Shown here: positions 42,443 through 50,905 of the stretch, piece by piece
Layout of the letters: each line of letters starts with the position of its first letter
How positions within the stretch are numbered: the first letter of the stretch is position 1
Assembly: GCF_031626495.1 (NCBI RefSeq)
Contig: NZ_JAMQOJ010000005.1
Span: 62,001-126,000, forward strand
Reading direction: 5' to 3'
Length of the DNA stretch: 64,000 bases
Source: Natrinema sp031626495
Lineage (GTDB): Archaea; Halobacteriota; Halobacteria; Halobacteriales; Natrialbaceae
The notes under the pieces: model-generated
What the model was told of the DNA's origin: nothing
What the model saw: the letters and a program-made list of their open reading frames with translations, nothing else
Databases searched by the model: none
Program-made: the position numbers and the translations under genes

Positions 42443-43378
42443 CTACCGAGACCCGGAAGGCGATCCGCCCGCCGTCCGGTGGACGTGTTCGCGGCGATAG
42501 AGGACGGGGGCGGTAACGAACGCGGCGCTGACTATGCCGAGCGCACCGCTGCCGCCGGCCAGCGAGAGCGGGCCGTAGGAGGCCGCGGCGATGGCAAGCG
42601 ACGCGATCAGGAGCGCCGCGGCGGCGGCTCTGGCGGTGAGGGCGCGATCCGAACGGATCGGACCCCGACCGTCACCCAGTCGCCGAGCGATGACGGCGAG
42701 TTGCCAGCCGGCGAACGCGCCGAGAGACGTGCCGAACAGGAGCACAGCGTCGGGAGTCAGATCGGAGACGACGAGGGCGGCGATGGCGACGACGACTGCG
42801 AGGCCGAACCCGAGCGTGCCGCGGTGGGACGGAAAGCGATTCAAGAGAGCGGACGCGAGGAGTAGAAACGCGAGCCCTGCGATGACGCCGGCGACGACGT
42901 CGGCCAGATAGTGGACGCCGAGTCCGACGCGGGAGAGACAGACGATCGTCACCATCACTGCAGCACCGAGGTACCGCCGCCGAGCGGTGCTGACCGACCA
43001 GTACTCGGCCAGGCTCAGATAGACGACCGTCGACATCAGCGCGTGCCCGCTGGGAAAGCCGTAGCCGGTCGCCGTCGTGGTCGCCTCGTACAGCGGCCGC
43101 GCGAGCGTCGGCACTGCCCCGCTCTCTACGAGCACGCGCTCCGGCCGCGGGAGCGCGAAGAAGGCTTTCAGTCCCGTGATGAGCGAGAGACCAGACAGGG
43201 TGAGTCCGAGGATCACGGCGCCCTCGTCTCGATCCGACGTGTCCGTCCAGTAGACGGCGCTGACGAGCAAGCCGAGAAACCAGACGTCGCCGAGCTGGGT
43301 GACGAGCCCGAGCAGGATCACGCTCCACTCGGGCACGATCTCTCGGAAGGCGTCGAACCAGCCGATCCCGCGAGACAT
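42443..43378 (-). CDS. PAP2-superfamily lipid phosphatase
   Basis: 311 residues, about eight helices. The three catalytic motifs are present: KAFFALPRPER (K-x6-R-P), GYGFPSGHALMST (P-S-G-H) and SRVGLGVHYLADVVAG (S-R-x5-H-x3-D). It is a membrane phosphatase acting on phosphatidate-, undecaprenyl- or dolichyl-like pyrophosphates at the outer face. Archaeal homologues are proposed to recycle polyprenyl phosphates or dephosphorylate lipids. The C-terminal part (helices after residue 180) is a haloarchaeal extension. Confidence 0.9.
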   Translation of the reverse strand: MSRGIGWFDAFREIVPEWSVILLGLVTQLGDVWFLGLLVSAVYWTDTSDRDEGAVILGLTLSGLSLITGLKAFFALPRPERVLVESGAVPTLARPLYEATTTATGYGFPSGHALMSTVVYLSLAEYWSVSTARRRYLGAAVMVTIVCLSRVGLGVHYLADVVAGVIAGLAFLLLASALLNRFPSHRGTLGFGLAVVVAIAALVVSDLTPDAVLLFGTSLGAFAGWQLAVIARRLGDGRGPIRSDRALTARAAAAALLIASLAIAAASYGPLSLAGGSGALGIVSAAFVTAPVLYRREHVHRTAGGSPSGSR

Positions 43379-43566
43379 ATTCCACGTTACGGGCGACGAG
43401 ATACATAAGCGATTCCGCTGACGAATCGCGAGACCCCCGTTCGCCGCGAGCGGGAATCATCGCGAGGCGGGCGAACTCTCCTTCCGCGTCACCTCTACGC
43501 GATCGGCCGGGACGACCACCGGTCGATTCACAGTACTCAAGACGCTCGCATCCGTGGCTGACGGTA

Positions 43567-44229
43567 GTGGTTCGGGACGTTATCGGCGTACTGCTCGAGG
43601 ACCCGTTCGCCGTGATGAACACGATCGGATTGGTCGCGTTCGCGCTGGTGGGCGCGACGAAGGCGATCCGCGAGGAGTTCGATCTGTTCGGGGTCGCCGT
43701 CGTCGGGTTGACGACGGCCTTCGCCGGCGGGGCGACGCGGGACGTCCTCGTGGGCCGCGTGCCCCTGGCGCTCCGATCGACGGGCGAAATGAGCCTCGGC
43801 GTGCTCGGCGTCTGTCTGGCGGTCGGGCTGAACGTCGCGCTGGCTCGCCCGGACGAGCACCCGATCACGCAGTTCTCCGACGCGATCGGACTCGCGGCGT
43901 TCGCTACCGCCGGCGCCATCGTCGCGACGGCCACCGGCACGTCGGGTTTCGGCGTCGTCGTCATCGCCACGATCAACGCGGTCGGCGGCGGCGCGTTCGC
44001 GGACATCCTGTTGAACCGGTCGCCGTTCGTCCTGCTCGAGGACTTCTATGCGAGCTGTGCGGTCCTGGGCGGCGGCACCTACTGGCTGGCGACCACCGTC
44101 GGTGCGACGGGGAGCATCGCCGCCGCAGCCTGCGCTCTGGTGACGATCGGGACGCGACTGGCCGCGGTCACGTACGGGTGGACGCTGCCGACGGCGCAAC
44201 TCCGCGGACTGGCGCGTGACGGCACGTAA
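43567..44229 (+). CDS. TRIC-family (UPF0126) cation channel protein
   Basis: 220 residues, seven hydrophobic helices, duplicated UPF0126 units. MNTIGLVAFALVGATKAIREEFDLFGVAVVGLTTAFAGGATRDVLVGRVP and SDAIGLAAFATAGAIVATATGTSGFGVVVIATINAVGGGAFADILLNRSPFVL carry the paired G-G-G-x-x-R/D-D signatures. Prokaryotic TRIC proteins form trimeric monovalent-cation channels. The GTG at 43567 leaves a short extra N-terminus before the first helix; the ATG at 43615 is an alternative start. Confidence 0.88.
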   Translation: MVRDVIGVLLEDPFAVMNTIGLVAFALVGATKAIREEFDLFGVAVVGLTTAFAGGATRDVLVGRVPLALRSTGEMSLGVLGVCLAVGLNVALARPDEHPITQFSDAIGLAAFATAGAIVATATGTSGFGVVVIATINAVGGGAFADILLNRSPFVLLEDFYASCAVLGGGTYWLATTVGATGSIAAAACALVTIGTRLAAVTYGWTLPTAQLRGLARDGT

Positions 44230-44268
44230 GGGATCGCTCGCGCGGAATACGGACGATCGCCACGTACG

Positions 44269-44276
44269 TTTAATTA
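44269..44276 (+). promoter_or_regulatory. TATA box for the 44299 gene
   Basis: TTTAATTA is centred about 26 bases upstream of the ATG at 44299, consistent with a leaderless transcript. This indicates that the frameshifted gene behind it still has an intact promoter. Confidence 0.5.
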
Positions 44277-44298
44277 TTCCGATCGAACACGTCGAAAT

Positions 44299-44750
44299 AT
44301 GAGCGTCCGAAGCGTCATCGTCGGCGAACCGCGGCCTCGATCGTACGTCGCAGTACTCGCGGTCGGAATCCCGCTTTCGGCGTCCGTGTTGTTTCTGTCG
44401 GAGTACGACTGGGTTCTCGGCGCGCCGGTGCTGCTCCCGCCGATGGCGGTCGCCTTCTACGCGGGATGGACGCGTGCCGGCGTGCTGGCGGGAGCAGGAG
44501 CCGTCTTTCTCACTATTCTCTGGCGATTCGTCTTCCCACCGTTCGTTGGCTATCGCCGGTGGTCGATGGCACGCGGTACACGCCACCCCGTCTGCTCGGA
44601 TACAAACGCTCCCCGCGCGGCGAACTGCTCGAGGGACTCACCCACGGCCCCGTGTACGCCCTCGCCGGCGCGGTCGTCGCCGGCGGGTTCGCGTACCTTG
44701 GGGGAGCGACGATCCGACGGCTTGTCCGACAACGGATCGCGGAGGGCTAA
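44299..44750 (+). pseudogene. Membrane protein gene with internal frameshift
   Basis: The first frame encodes MSVRSVIVGEPRPRSYVAV and two hydrophobic helices (LAVGIPLSASVLFLSEY, VLLPPMAVAFYAGWTRAGVLAGAGAVFLTILWRFVFPPFVGY). Near 44551 the sensible sequence moves to another frame: GTRYTPPRLLGYKRSPRGELLEGLTHGPVYALAGAVVAGGFAYLGGATIRRLVRQRI, a third helix, ending at 44750. Neither frame alone makes a coherent protein after that point. The first frame turns into Arg/Ser/Pro filler (RTRHPVCSDTNAPRAAN). A single-base indel around 44545-44575, either real or a sequencing error, explains it. The family is an unnamed haloarchaeal three-helix membrane protein. Confidence 0.7.
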
Positions 44751-44860
44751 CGGGCCCCTCCGTTCCGTTGACCCCGCGAACGTAGACCGAACGGACGGTT
44801 CGCTGTCCAACGGCGACAGCACAGAACATATTTGACGGTGAGCGCGCAATCTACCGGCAT

Positions 44861-46012
44861 ATGTCCAACGGAGAGTTCGAAGGGTACGGTGGGAGACACG
44901 TTCCGGAGCCGCTTCGGGAACCGCTCGAGCAACTGGCGGCCGCGTACGACGACGTCGCGACCACCGACGAGTTCCAGTCGGAGCTGCGCGGTCTGCTCGA
45001 GGAGTTCGCGGGTCGGCCGAGCCCGCTGTACTACGCGCGCAATCTGAGCGAGCGCTACGGCGCGGAGATCTACCTCAAACGCGAGGACCTGCTCCACGGC
45101 GGCGCACACAAGATCAACAACTGTCTCGGGCAGGCCCTGCTGGCGAAGCAGGCCGGCCGCGATCGGCTGATCGCCGAGACGGGTGCGGGCCAGCACGGCA
45201 CGGCGACCGCGATGGTCGGCGCGCTGCTCGGCCTCGACACGGAGATCTACATGGGGAAGAAGGACGTCGAACGACAGGAGATGAACGTCTTCCGAATGCG
45301 GCTCATGGGTGCCGAGGTCAACGAAGTCACCCGCGGCGACGAGGGGCTGGCCGACGCCGTCGATGCCGCGCTCGAGGACTTCGCCCAGAACGTCGAAAAC
45401 ACCCACTACCTGGTGGGCAGCGTCGTCGGGCCGGACCCGTTCCCGCGGATGGTCCGGGACTTCCAGAGCGTCATCGGCCGCGAGGCCCGCGAACAGATTC
45501 GGGAGCGGACGGGCGACCTGCCCGACGCCGCTGTCGCCTGCGTCGGCGGCGGCTCGAACGCGATCGGCCTCTTTCACGCCTTCCGCGACGACGACGTCGA
45601 GTTCTACGGTGCCGAAGGCGGCGGCGAAGGATCGGACTCGGGCCGCCACGCCGCCCCGCTCGCGAAGGGGACCGACGACGTGATCCACGGGATGAAAACG
45701 CGGGTCATCGACGAGGACGTGGAGGTCCACTCCGTCTCCGCGGGACTCGACTACCCCGGTGTCGGCCCCGAGCACGCCATGTTCCGGGCCGTCGGCCGCT
45801 GTGAGTACACCGGCGTCACCGACGACGAGGCGCTCGCGGCCTTCCGCGAACTCAGCGAGACGGAGGGGATCATCCCCGCGCTCGAGTCCAGTCACGCGAT
45901 CGCCCGCGCGATCGAGCTCGCGGAGGAAGGGGACCACGACACCATCCTCGTGAACCTCTCGGGCCGGGGCGACAAGGACATGGAGACCGCGGCCGCGAAG
46001 TTCGACCTCTAG
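44861..46012 (+). CDS. trpB: Tryptophan synthase beta chain
   Basis: 383 residues, normal length. It condenses indole with L-serine on pyridoxal phosphate. PLP Lys84 lies in GGAHKINNCLGQAL. The substrate motif ETGAGQHGTATA, the phosphate loop CVGGGSNAIGLFHAF and the C-terminal LSGRGDKDM are all intact. The family start RHVPEPLREPLEQL confirms the ATG at 44861. No trpA or trpC lies beside it: left is a broken membrane gene and right a convergent HIT gene. It may be a solitary paralogue, or the main trpB in an organism with scattered trp genes. Confidence 0.93.
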   Translation: MSNGEFEGYGGRHVPEPLREPLEQLAAAYDDVATTDEFQSELRGLLEEFAGRPSPLYYARNLSERYGAEIYLKREDLLHGGAHKINNCLGQALLAKQAGRDRLIAETGAGQHGTATAMVGALLGLDTEIYMGKKDVERQEMNVFRMRLMGAEVNEVTRGDEGLADAVDAALEDFAQNVENTHYLVGSVVGPDPFPRMVRDFQSVIGREAREQIRERTGDLPDAAVACVGGGSNAIGLFHAFRDDDVEFYGAEGGGEGSDSGRHAAPLAKGTDDVIHGMKTRVIDEDVEVHSVSAGLDYPGVGPEHAMFRAVGRCEYTGVTDDEALAAFRELSETEGIIPALESSHAIARAIELAEEGDHDTILVNLSGRGDKDMETAAAKFDL

Positions 46013-46056
46013 GCGGTGGCTTCCGGCGGTGAGGAATCGCGACGCCTGACCCCCGC

Positions 46057-46473
46057 TTAGCGCTCGAGGTGCGCCCGAACGCGATCCGTTAGTACCGAAG
46101 CATCGTCGTCGTCGAGTTCCGTCCGTGGCAGCGACAGCGCCACGTCGTCGTCCGCGAACCGGGGGACGACGTGGACGTGGGCGTGATCGACGGTCCCGAC
46201 CAGCGGGCCGCTGGTGTGAAACGTGCTGAACCCGTCGGGCTCGAGCACCGCCTCGAGCCCGTTCGCGACGGTCCGAACGGTCTCGAAGACGGCGGCCGAC
46301 GTCGCCCCGTCGATCGTTACGATCTCCTCCTCGTGAGCACGTGGAACGACGAGCGCGTGTCCGACCACGGCCGGATTCGTATCGAGAAACGAGAGCGTCA
46401 GTTCGTCTTCGTACAGGACGTGCGCCGGCCGGTCGCCGGCGACGATTTCGCAGAACTGGCAGTCGTCGTGCAT
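46057..46473 (-). CDS. HIT-family nucleotide hydrolase
   Basis: 138 residues. Opens CQFCEIVAGDRPAHVLYED with the Cys pair of zinc-containing HIT proteins. It continues with FLDTNPAVVGHALVVPRAHEE and ends with the histidine triad VDHAHVHVVPRF. HIT enzymes hydrolyse nucleoside phosphoramidates, dinucleoside polyphosphates or adenylylated intermediates in the cytoplasm. The specific substrate is not readable. Confidence 0.9.
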   Translation of the reverse strand: MHDDCQFCEIVAGDRPAHVLYEDELTLSFLDTNPAVVGHALVVPRAHEEEIVTIDGATSAAVFETVRTVANGLEAVLEPDGFSTFHTSGPLVGTVDHAHVHVVPRFADDDVALSLPRTELDDDDASVLTDRVRAHLER

Positions 46474-46539
46474 AGCGTGACGTTTGTCCGAACCGACAAA
46501 TAGGTACGTCCGCTCGACGGGAGCGACGCGCCGGTTGAC

Positions 46540-47601
46540 CTACAGTAGCCCCTGCGCTTCCTGAACTGCCTGATAGATGTCCAGATACCGATCGGCCACC
46601 GCCGAGCGGTCGTAGTCGGCGAACCGATCGTCGTACTCGCGGTGCTCGAGGTCGCCCGCAGCGAGGATGGCCTCGGCCAGTTCGTCCTCGCTGGTGGTCC
46701 GGAATCCGCGGTCCCACCCCTCGACGAGTTCGTGGGCGCTCGCGTTCGCGTGGTACTCGACGATGCCGACACAGCCAGCGGCCAGCGCCCACAGCATCTC
46801 CGTCGGGAAGACGCAGTGTTCGGCCGTCTGCGCGAACAGGTGCGCACCGCGGTAGGCCGCGATCCGATCCTCGAGCGGGAGGCTGCCGGCGAACGTCACC
46901 CGGTCGTCGATCCGGAGGTCGCGCGCCAGTCGCTCGTAGCGCTCCCGTTCGGGGCCGTCACCGACGACTTTCGCCGACCAGTCGCGGTCCCTGAGTTCGG
47001 CCAGCGCGAGCAGCAGGCTCTCGAGGTTCGCCCCCTCGTCGAGTCGCCGGGCGTAGATCACGTCGACGTCCTCGCCGGGTTCGACGTCCCGAACCAGCTC
47101 GCAGTCGATCGGGTTCGGAACGGTCTCGACGATGTCGCCGTCGGCCCCGATCTCCCGGACCCACGTTCCGACCAGTTCCGAGGGTGTGACGATCCGGTCC
47201 GGTCGCCCCGTCGCGAGCCGCGTCCACCGGGTGTCGTCGACGCCACCGTCGCCGTACCACTCGGCGACCAGCGGCACGCGGGCGAGCGTCGCGCCAACGC
47301 GAGCGGGCAGCACCTGCCCCGCCGGCCGCGCGTCGACGTGGATCACGTCCGGGTTCGCGGCCGCGAGGACGAACGGCAGCCGCAGCGTGAACGCACTGCG
47401 GGCCTCGGGGCCGCTCGAGACCGCGTGGTACGTGATTCCGTCCCGCTCGAACGTCGTCCCCTCGCCGGCCCAGAAGCCGGCACAGTAACAGTGAACGTCG
47501 TGGCCACGTTCCGTGAGGAGCTCACAGACGGTCCGCAACCGCTGGTTCGTCTCGGTATCGCGGTGGTGTACCGTTTCGAACGAGACGAACGCGACCTGCA
47601 T
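46540..47601 (-). CDS. GT4-type glycosyltransferase
   Basis: 353 residues, GT-B fold. The N-terminal acceptor domain begins MQVAFVSFETVHHRDTETNQRLRTVCELLTERGHDV. The donor domain contains RPDRIVTPSELVGTWVREIGADGDIVETVPNPIDC, AKVVGDGPERERYERLARDL, DRVTFAGSLPLEDRIAAY and EMLWALAAGCVGIVEYHANASAHELVE, a GT4-like E-x7-E variant. It probably adds a sugar to a glycolipid or S-layer glycan. ATG 47601 starts exactly at the Rossmann strand. It is upstream of the surface-protein group and may be functionally linked to N-glycosylation, though the operon link is absent. Confidence 0.85.
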   Translation of the reverse strand: MQVAFVSFETVHHRDTETNQRLRTVCELLTERGHDVHCYCAGFWAGEGTTFERDGITYHAVSSGPEARSAFTLRLPFVLAAANPDVIHVDARPAGQVLPARVGATLARVPLVAEWYGDGGVDDTRWTRLATGRPDRIVTPSELVGTWVREIGADGDIVETVPNPIDCELVRDVEPGEDVDVIYARRLDEGANLESLLLALAELRDRDWSAKVVGDGPERERYERLARDLRIDDRVTFAGSLPLEDRIAAYRGAHLFAQTAEHCVFPTEMLWALAAGCVGIVEYHANASAHELVEGWDRGFRTTSEDELAEAILAAGDLEHREYDDRFADYDRSAVADRYLDIYQAVQEAQGLL

Positions 47602-47688
47602 CTGCTCGAGGAATGTGAGCGAACGGGTAAAAACTCTACTTGTTTCGGCCGAATTCCGGCGAGCGTCGGTCACGGCGCTGAGCAGGCC

Positions 47689-48939
47689 TTACTCTGCCGC
47701 GCCAAATCGATAGAATCCGCCACTGTCGCTCTCCGTCGCGCGGTTGGCGAGATAGAACGATCCGTCGCGGACGAGCGGCGTACTCGAGACATGGCCGGAC
47801 GTGTTGTAGTCCCAGACGTGCTCACCGCTCTCCTTATCGAGGACGTACACGTTCGTATCGTTAGATCCGAATACCACGTGTTCTGCTGTGACAGTCGGGC
47901 ATCCCATTACGTCGCCCTCGGTTTCGTACCGCCACTGTTCCTCGCCGCTCTCGCAGTCTAGTGCGTAGAGGGCATTGTCGTTGCTTCCGATGTAGAGCCG
48001 ACCGGCGTCGGTATCGATTGCCGGCCCGGACATAACAGTCGAATCCGTGGTAAACGATCGGTTCCACTGTTCTTCACCGTCGTCAATGCCAACCCGGTAG
48101 ACGTTGTAGTCCCACGATCCGAAGAAAACTGCCCCGTCGTATATCGCGACGGGCCCTTTGATCGGCCGGCCGGTGTTGAACTTCCAGGCGAACTCCCGAT
48201 CAGAGAAGTGCCACGCGTAGCAGTACCCGTCGTTCGCGCCGACGGCGAGGATATCCGCGGTAGTATCGATCGCGAGCGTCGAATGAGGATGGCTCGTGGG
48301 CTCGGTCGCTTCCCACTCGAGGTCGCCGGTTTTCGCGTCGACGGCTACGACGCTTCCGTCGGGGTCACCGAATTCGACAGCCGTGTATATCGTGCCGTCG
48401 TGATATGCGGGACTCGAGCCGATGAACCCGGCGACGACGGTCTTCCACCGTCGTTGACCCGTCTCTACATCGAACGCGTAGAGCGCTCCATCGTATGCGC
48501 CCACGTACACCGTCCCATCTGCGATAACCGGCGTCCCGTGAATGCCGCTTGGGGAAGGGTCGGTTGCCGCGGACCACCGGACCTCACCCTCGGGGGTTAC
48601 GGCGTAAATCGATCCCGTATCAGCAGCGATGATGAGATCGCCCGTTGGCGCGGCGACTGGGCTCGACTTTGCCGCCCCATAATTACTCTTGTTAACACCG
48701 TCCAGTCGCCACTGCCGGTCGAGGGATTCGGGGAGTTTCTCATCGGGGAAGTAGCCGTGCCGCTGTAGATTGCCACGGAATATTGCGTCCTGCTCGAGTG
48801 TCTGTGCTTGATTTGTGATCCTGGCCGTCGATTTCGCTCCTGATTCGCCGTTCGTTGCACTCGAACCAACAACGTTCGCAATGACTGCGGTTCCGGCTAT
48901 TCCAGTTAGTCGTAGGTATTGGCGTCGTGATCGAGTCAT
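47689..48939 (-). CDS. Tat-exported PQQ-type beta-propeller protein
   Basis: 416 residues. It starts MTRSRRQYLRLTGIAGTAVIANVVG, a twin-arginine signal (SRRQYLR) with a hydrophobic core. At least seven PQQ/BamB-like blades follow with recurring Y(A/V)x(D/E)..G..(R/E)W: IYAVTPEGEVRWSAA, LYAFDVETGQRRWKTV, VVAVDAKTGDLEWEATE, NVYRVGIDDGEEQWNRS, LYALDCESGEEQWRYE and NVYVLDKESGEHVWDYN. There is no catalytic PQQ-dehydrogenase site, so it is a structural or scaffold propeller outside the membrane. The upstream open frame to 49020 lacks Tat features. It shares the surface neighbourhood with the Asp-Gly protein. Confidence 0.88.
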   Translation of the reverse strand: MTRSRRQYLRLTGIAGTAVIANVVGSSATNGESGAKSTARITNQAQTLEQDAIFRGNLQRHGYFPDEKLPESLDRQWRLDGVNKSNYGAAKSSPVAAPTGDLIIAADTGSIYAVTPEGEVRWSAATDPSPSGIHGTPVIADGTVYVGAYDGALYAFDVETGQRRWKTVVAGFIGSSPAYHDGTIYTAVEFGDPDGSVVAVDAKTGDLEWEATEPTSHPHSTLAIDTTADILAVGANDGYCYAWHFSDREFAWKFNTGRPIKGPVAIYDGAVFFGSWDYNVYRVGIDDGEEQWNRSFTTDSTVMSGPAIDTDAGRLYIGSNDNALYALDCESGEEQWRYETEGDVMGCPTVTAEHVVFGSNDTNVYVLDKESGEHVWDYNTSGHVSSTPLVRDGSFYLANRATESDSGGFYRFGAAE

Positions 48940-49117
48940 CTTGATGTTATTTCGTTTGTGTATTAGTCCGCACCTGTTCGTACAATCAGATGAGACGGAG
49001 AGAAACTGTACTCGTAGCATGCAGCCACTCTCCGCATCTGCAGCGGTGAGAGACCGATATCTGAGTCATCGGTCGCCTCCCGCTTTGATCAGCTCTCTTT
49101 AGGCGATATTAGTTGGC

Positions 49118-50905
49118 TTAGCTACCGTCACCATCGCCATCGCCGTCACCGTCTCCGTCTCCGTCACCGTCTCCGTCGCCATCTCCGTCTCCGTCACCGT
49201 CGCCATCGCCGTCGCCGTCTCCGTCACCGTCACCGTCTCCATCGCCGTCACCGTCGCCATCGCCGTCTCCATCGCCGTCACCGTCGCCGTCACCGTCGCC
49301 GTCTCCATCGCCATCGCCATCGCCATCGCCGTCTCCATCGCCATCGCCGTCACCGTCACCATCTCCGTCGCATGGACCGATGGTATCACCGTGAGCAAGG
49401 TGCGCATCTAACGCGTTCTCGTTCACCGTGATGGTAACAGTCGGATTAGTTTCTGAGCCGGTCTGGTGGCAGATGGTTACCCTATTGCCGTCACCGTCAC
49501 CGTCGCCGTCTCCATCTCCGTCTCCATCGCCGTCTCCGTCACCATCGCCGTCTCCGTCACCATCGCCGTCTCCGTCGCCATCGCCGTCGCCGTCTCCGTC
49601 ACCGTCACCGTCGCCGTCTCCGTCTCCATCGCCGTCGCCGTCTCCGTCTCCATCGCCGTCTCCGTCACCATCGCCGTCTCCGTCGCCATCGCCGTCGCCG
49701 TCTCCGTCACCGTCACCGTCGCCGTCTCCGTCTCCATCGCCGTCGCCGTCTCCGTCACCGTCTCCATCGCCGTCACCGTCGCCGTCTCCGTCACCGTCGC
49801 CATCGCCGTCTCCGTCTCCATCGCCGTCACCGTCGCCGTCTCCATCGCCATCGCCATCGCCATCGCCATCGCCGTCTCCGTCTCCATCGCCGTCACCGTC
49901 GCCGTCTCCGTCTCCATCGCCGTCACCGTCGCCGTCTCCGTCGCCATCGCCGTCACCATCTCCGTCACCATCGCCGTCTCCGTCACCGGGCTGTTCCGGT
50001 TTCTCGGGCTCTTTCGGCTGTTCCGGTTTCTCGGGCTCTTTCGGCTGTTCCGGTTTCTCAGGCTCTTTCGGCTGTTCCGGTTTCTCGGGCTCTTTCGGCT
50101 GTTCCGGTTTCTCAGGCTCCCGAGGAGCGTCTGGCTGCTGATCGTCGTCCGGAGCAGGCTGCTGGTCGTCATCTATCTGCTTACCAGCTCCGTCTGCCGC
50201 CTGCTGTTGTGCAGTTCGGTCTTTACGATCTTTCGTAACGTCGCGCTTTTCGTCCTCAGTGACCTGCTTCTTGTCGCGCTTTTCGTCCGTAGAGACGGCA
50301 TCTCCAGTCCCGTCAGCGGTGGCACTGACGCTGACTGCTTCGTCCGCGTCCTCACAATCGATCTCGATCAGCTCTTCACCATCATCCCCGATGGTGAGCA
50401 CATCTTCGGGGATCTCGAGGGGAACCTCCGTTCCGTCTGCCGTCGCGGTGAGGTTGTACGTCCCATCCGAGAGCTCGATGAACGTGACGTTCTCGGTGGC
50501 CGCAACCGTGACGTTCTCGCTGACCGATTCGTCGCGCGTTTCGGTCGTGTCCTCGTCGACCGGCTCGAACGTGTTCTCGTCGACACGCTCGAGCAAGAGG
50601 AGTTGTGACTCCGTCCCGTCGACACGCTCAAGCGTCAACTCGACCGGCGCGTCGTTAGGATTCGAAACGTGGAGCTGTCCGCTTCCCAGTTGACACTCGA
50701 CTGTGATATCGAGTGCCTCGTATTCGGATTGCTGATCGTCGTCCGATGTCGATGGCGCGTGCGTTGTATCGCCACTCGCCATGACGACCCCTGCTGCCCC
50801 GAACGTCATCCCGATGACCGTCATCAGAACGACCAATGCAGTTAGTGAGGTCCGTATGCTAGTATCCCAAGTCGACTCCGCACTGTCCGTTGGCTTGTCT
50901 CTCAT
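49118..50905 (-). CDS. Secreted or anchored (Asp-Gly)n repeat protein
   Basis: 595 residues from ATG 50905. A hydrophobic segment (about 16-45, SLTALVVLMTVIGMTFGAAGVVMASG) acts as signal or anchor. Residues 60-190 form a beta-rich, calcium/sugar-binding-like domain (LDITVECQLGSGQLHVSNPNDAPVELTLERVDG; NVTFIELSDGTYNLTATADG). A Pro/Glu/Lys/Gln region made of the 9-mer KEPEKPEQP repeated about five times comes next. Then there are two tracts of about 83 and 41 perfect Asp-Gly dipeptides, separated by a 39-residue domain with VTICHQTGSETNPTVTITV and AHLAHGDTIGPC, two Cys and three His. The tracts would be extended, highly anionic and strongly ion-binding. The family is not recognised. Confidence 0.85.
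   Translation of the reverse strand: MRDKPTDSAESTWDTSIRTSLTALVVLMTVIGMTFGAAGVVMASGDTTHAPSTSDDDQQSEYEALDITVECQLGSGQLHVSNPNDAPVELTLERVDGTESQLLLLERVDENTFEPVDEDTTETRDESVSENVTVAATENVTFIELSDGTYNLTATADGTEVPLEIPEDVLTIGDDGEELIEIDCEDADEAVSVSATADGTGDAVSTDEKRDKKQVTEDEKRDVTKDRKDRTAQQQAADGAGKQIDDDQQPAPDDDQQPDAPREPEKPEQPKEPEKPEQPKEPEKPEQPKEPEKPEQPKEPEKPEQPGDGDGDGDGDGDGDGDGDGDGDGDGDGDGDGDGDGDGDGDGDGDGDGDGDGDGDGDGDGDGDGDGDGDGDGDGDGDGDGDGDGDGDGDGDGDGDGDGDGDGDGDGDGDGDGDGDGDGDGDGDGDGDGDGDGDGDGDGDGDGDGDGDGDGDGDGDGDGDGDGDGDGDGNRVTICHQTGSETNPTVTITVNENALDAHLAHGDTIGPCDGDGDGDGDGDGDGDGDGDGDGDGDGDGDGDGDGDGDGDGDGDGDGDGDGDGDGDGDGDGDGDGDGDGDGDGDGDGDGDGDGS
49124..49369 (-). repeat. C-terminal (Asp-Gly)41 hexanucleotide tract
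   Basis: Tandem hexamers of the form GAY-GGN on the minus strand, about 41 units. The third-base variation between units (GGA/GGC/GGT, GAC/GAT) shows the protein sequence is held by selection while synonymous sites drift. That argues against a recent slippage expansion. Confidence 0.85.
49487..49984 (-). repeat. Central (Asp-Gly)83 hexanucleotide tract
   Basis: About 83 tandem Asp-Gly codon pairs on the minus strand. Longer sub-blocks (about 60-120 bp) recur in the same order of synonymous variants, indicating segmental duplication on top of hexamer repetition. Tract length is likely variable between strains and prone to assembly error. Confidence 0.85.
49990..50130 (-). repeat. 27-bp tandem repeat encoding KEPEKPEQP
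   Basis: About five copies of a 27-bp unit, nearly identical at nucleotide level, encoding a charged Pro-rich stalk between the N-terminal domain and the Asp-Gly tract. Such Pro/Glu/Lys repeats form extended polyproline-like linkers. Confidence 0.8.

Noticed and set aside
49118..50130. Asp-Gly tract as an RTX toxin or CRISPR array
   Set aside because: RTX repeats are GGxGxDxUx nonamers with hydrophobic positions, absent here; there are no spacers between repeats, so it is not CRISPR.
49466..50608. Plus-strand repeats of Ser-Pro, or Val/Ala/Ser-rich, frames opposite the Asp-Gly tracts
   Set aside because: Products of reading GAY-GGN hexamers in other frames; the minus strand has start, signal anchor and stop in the right places.
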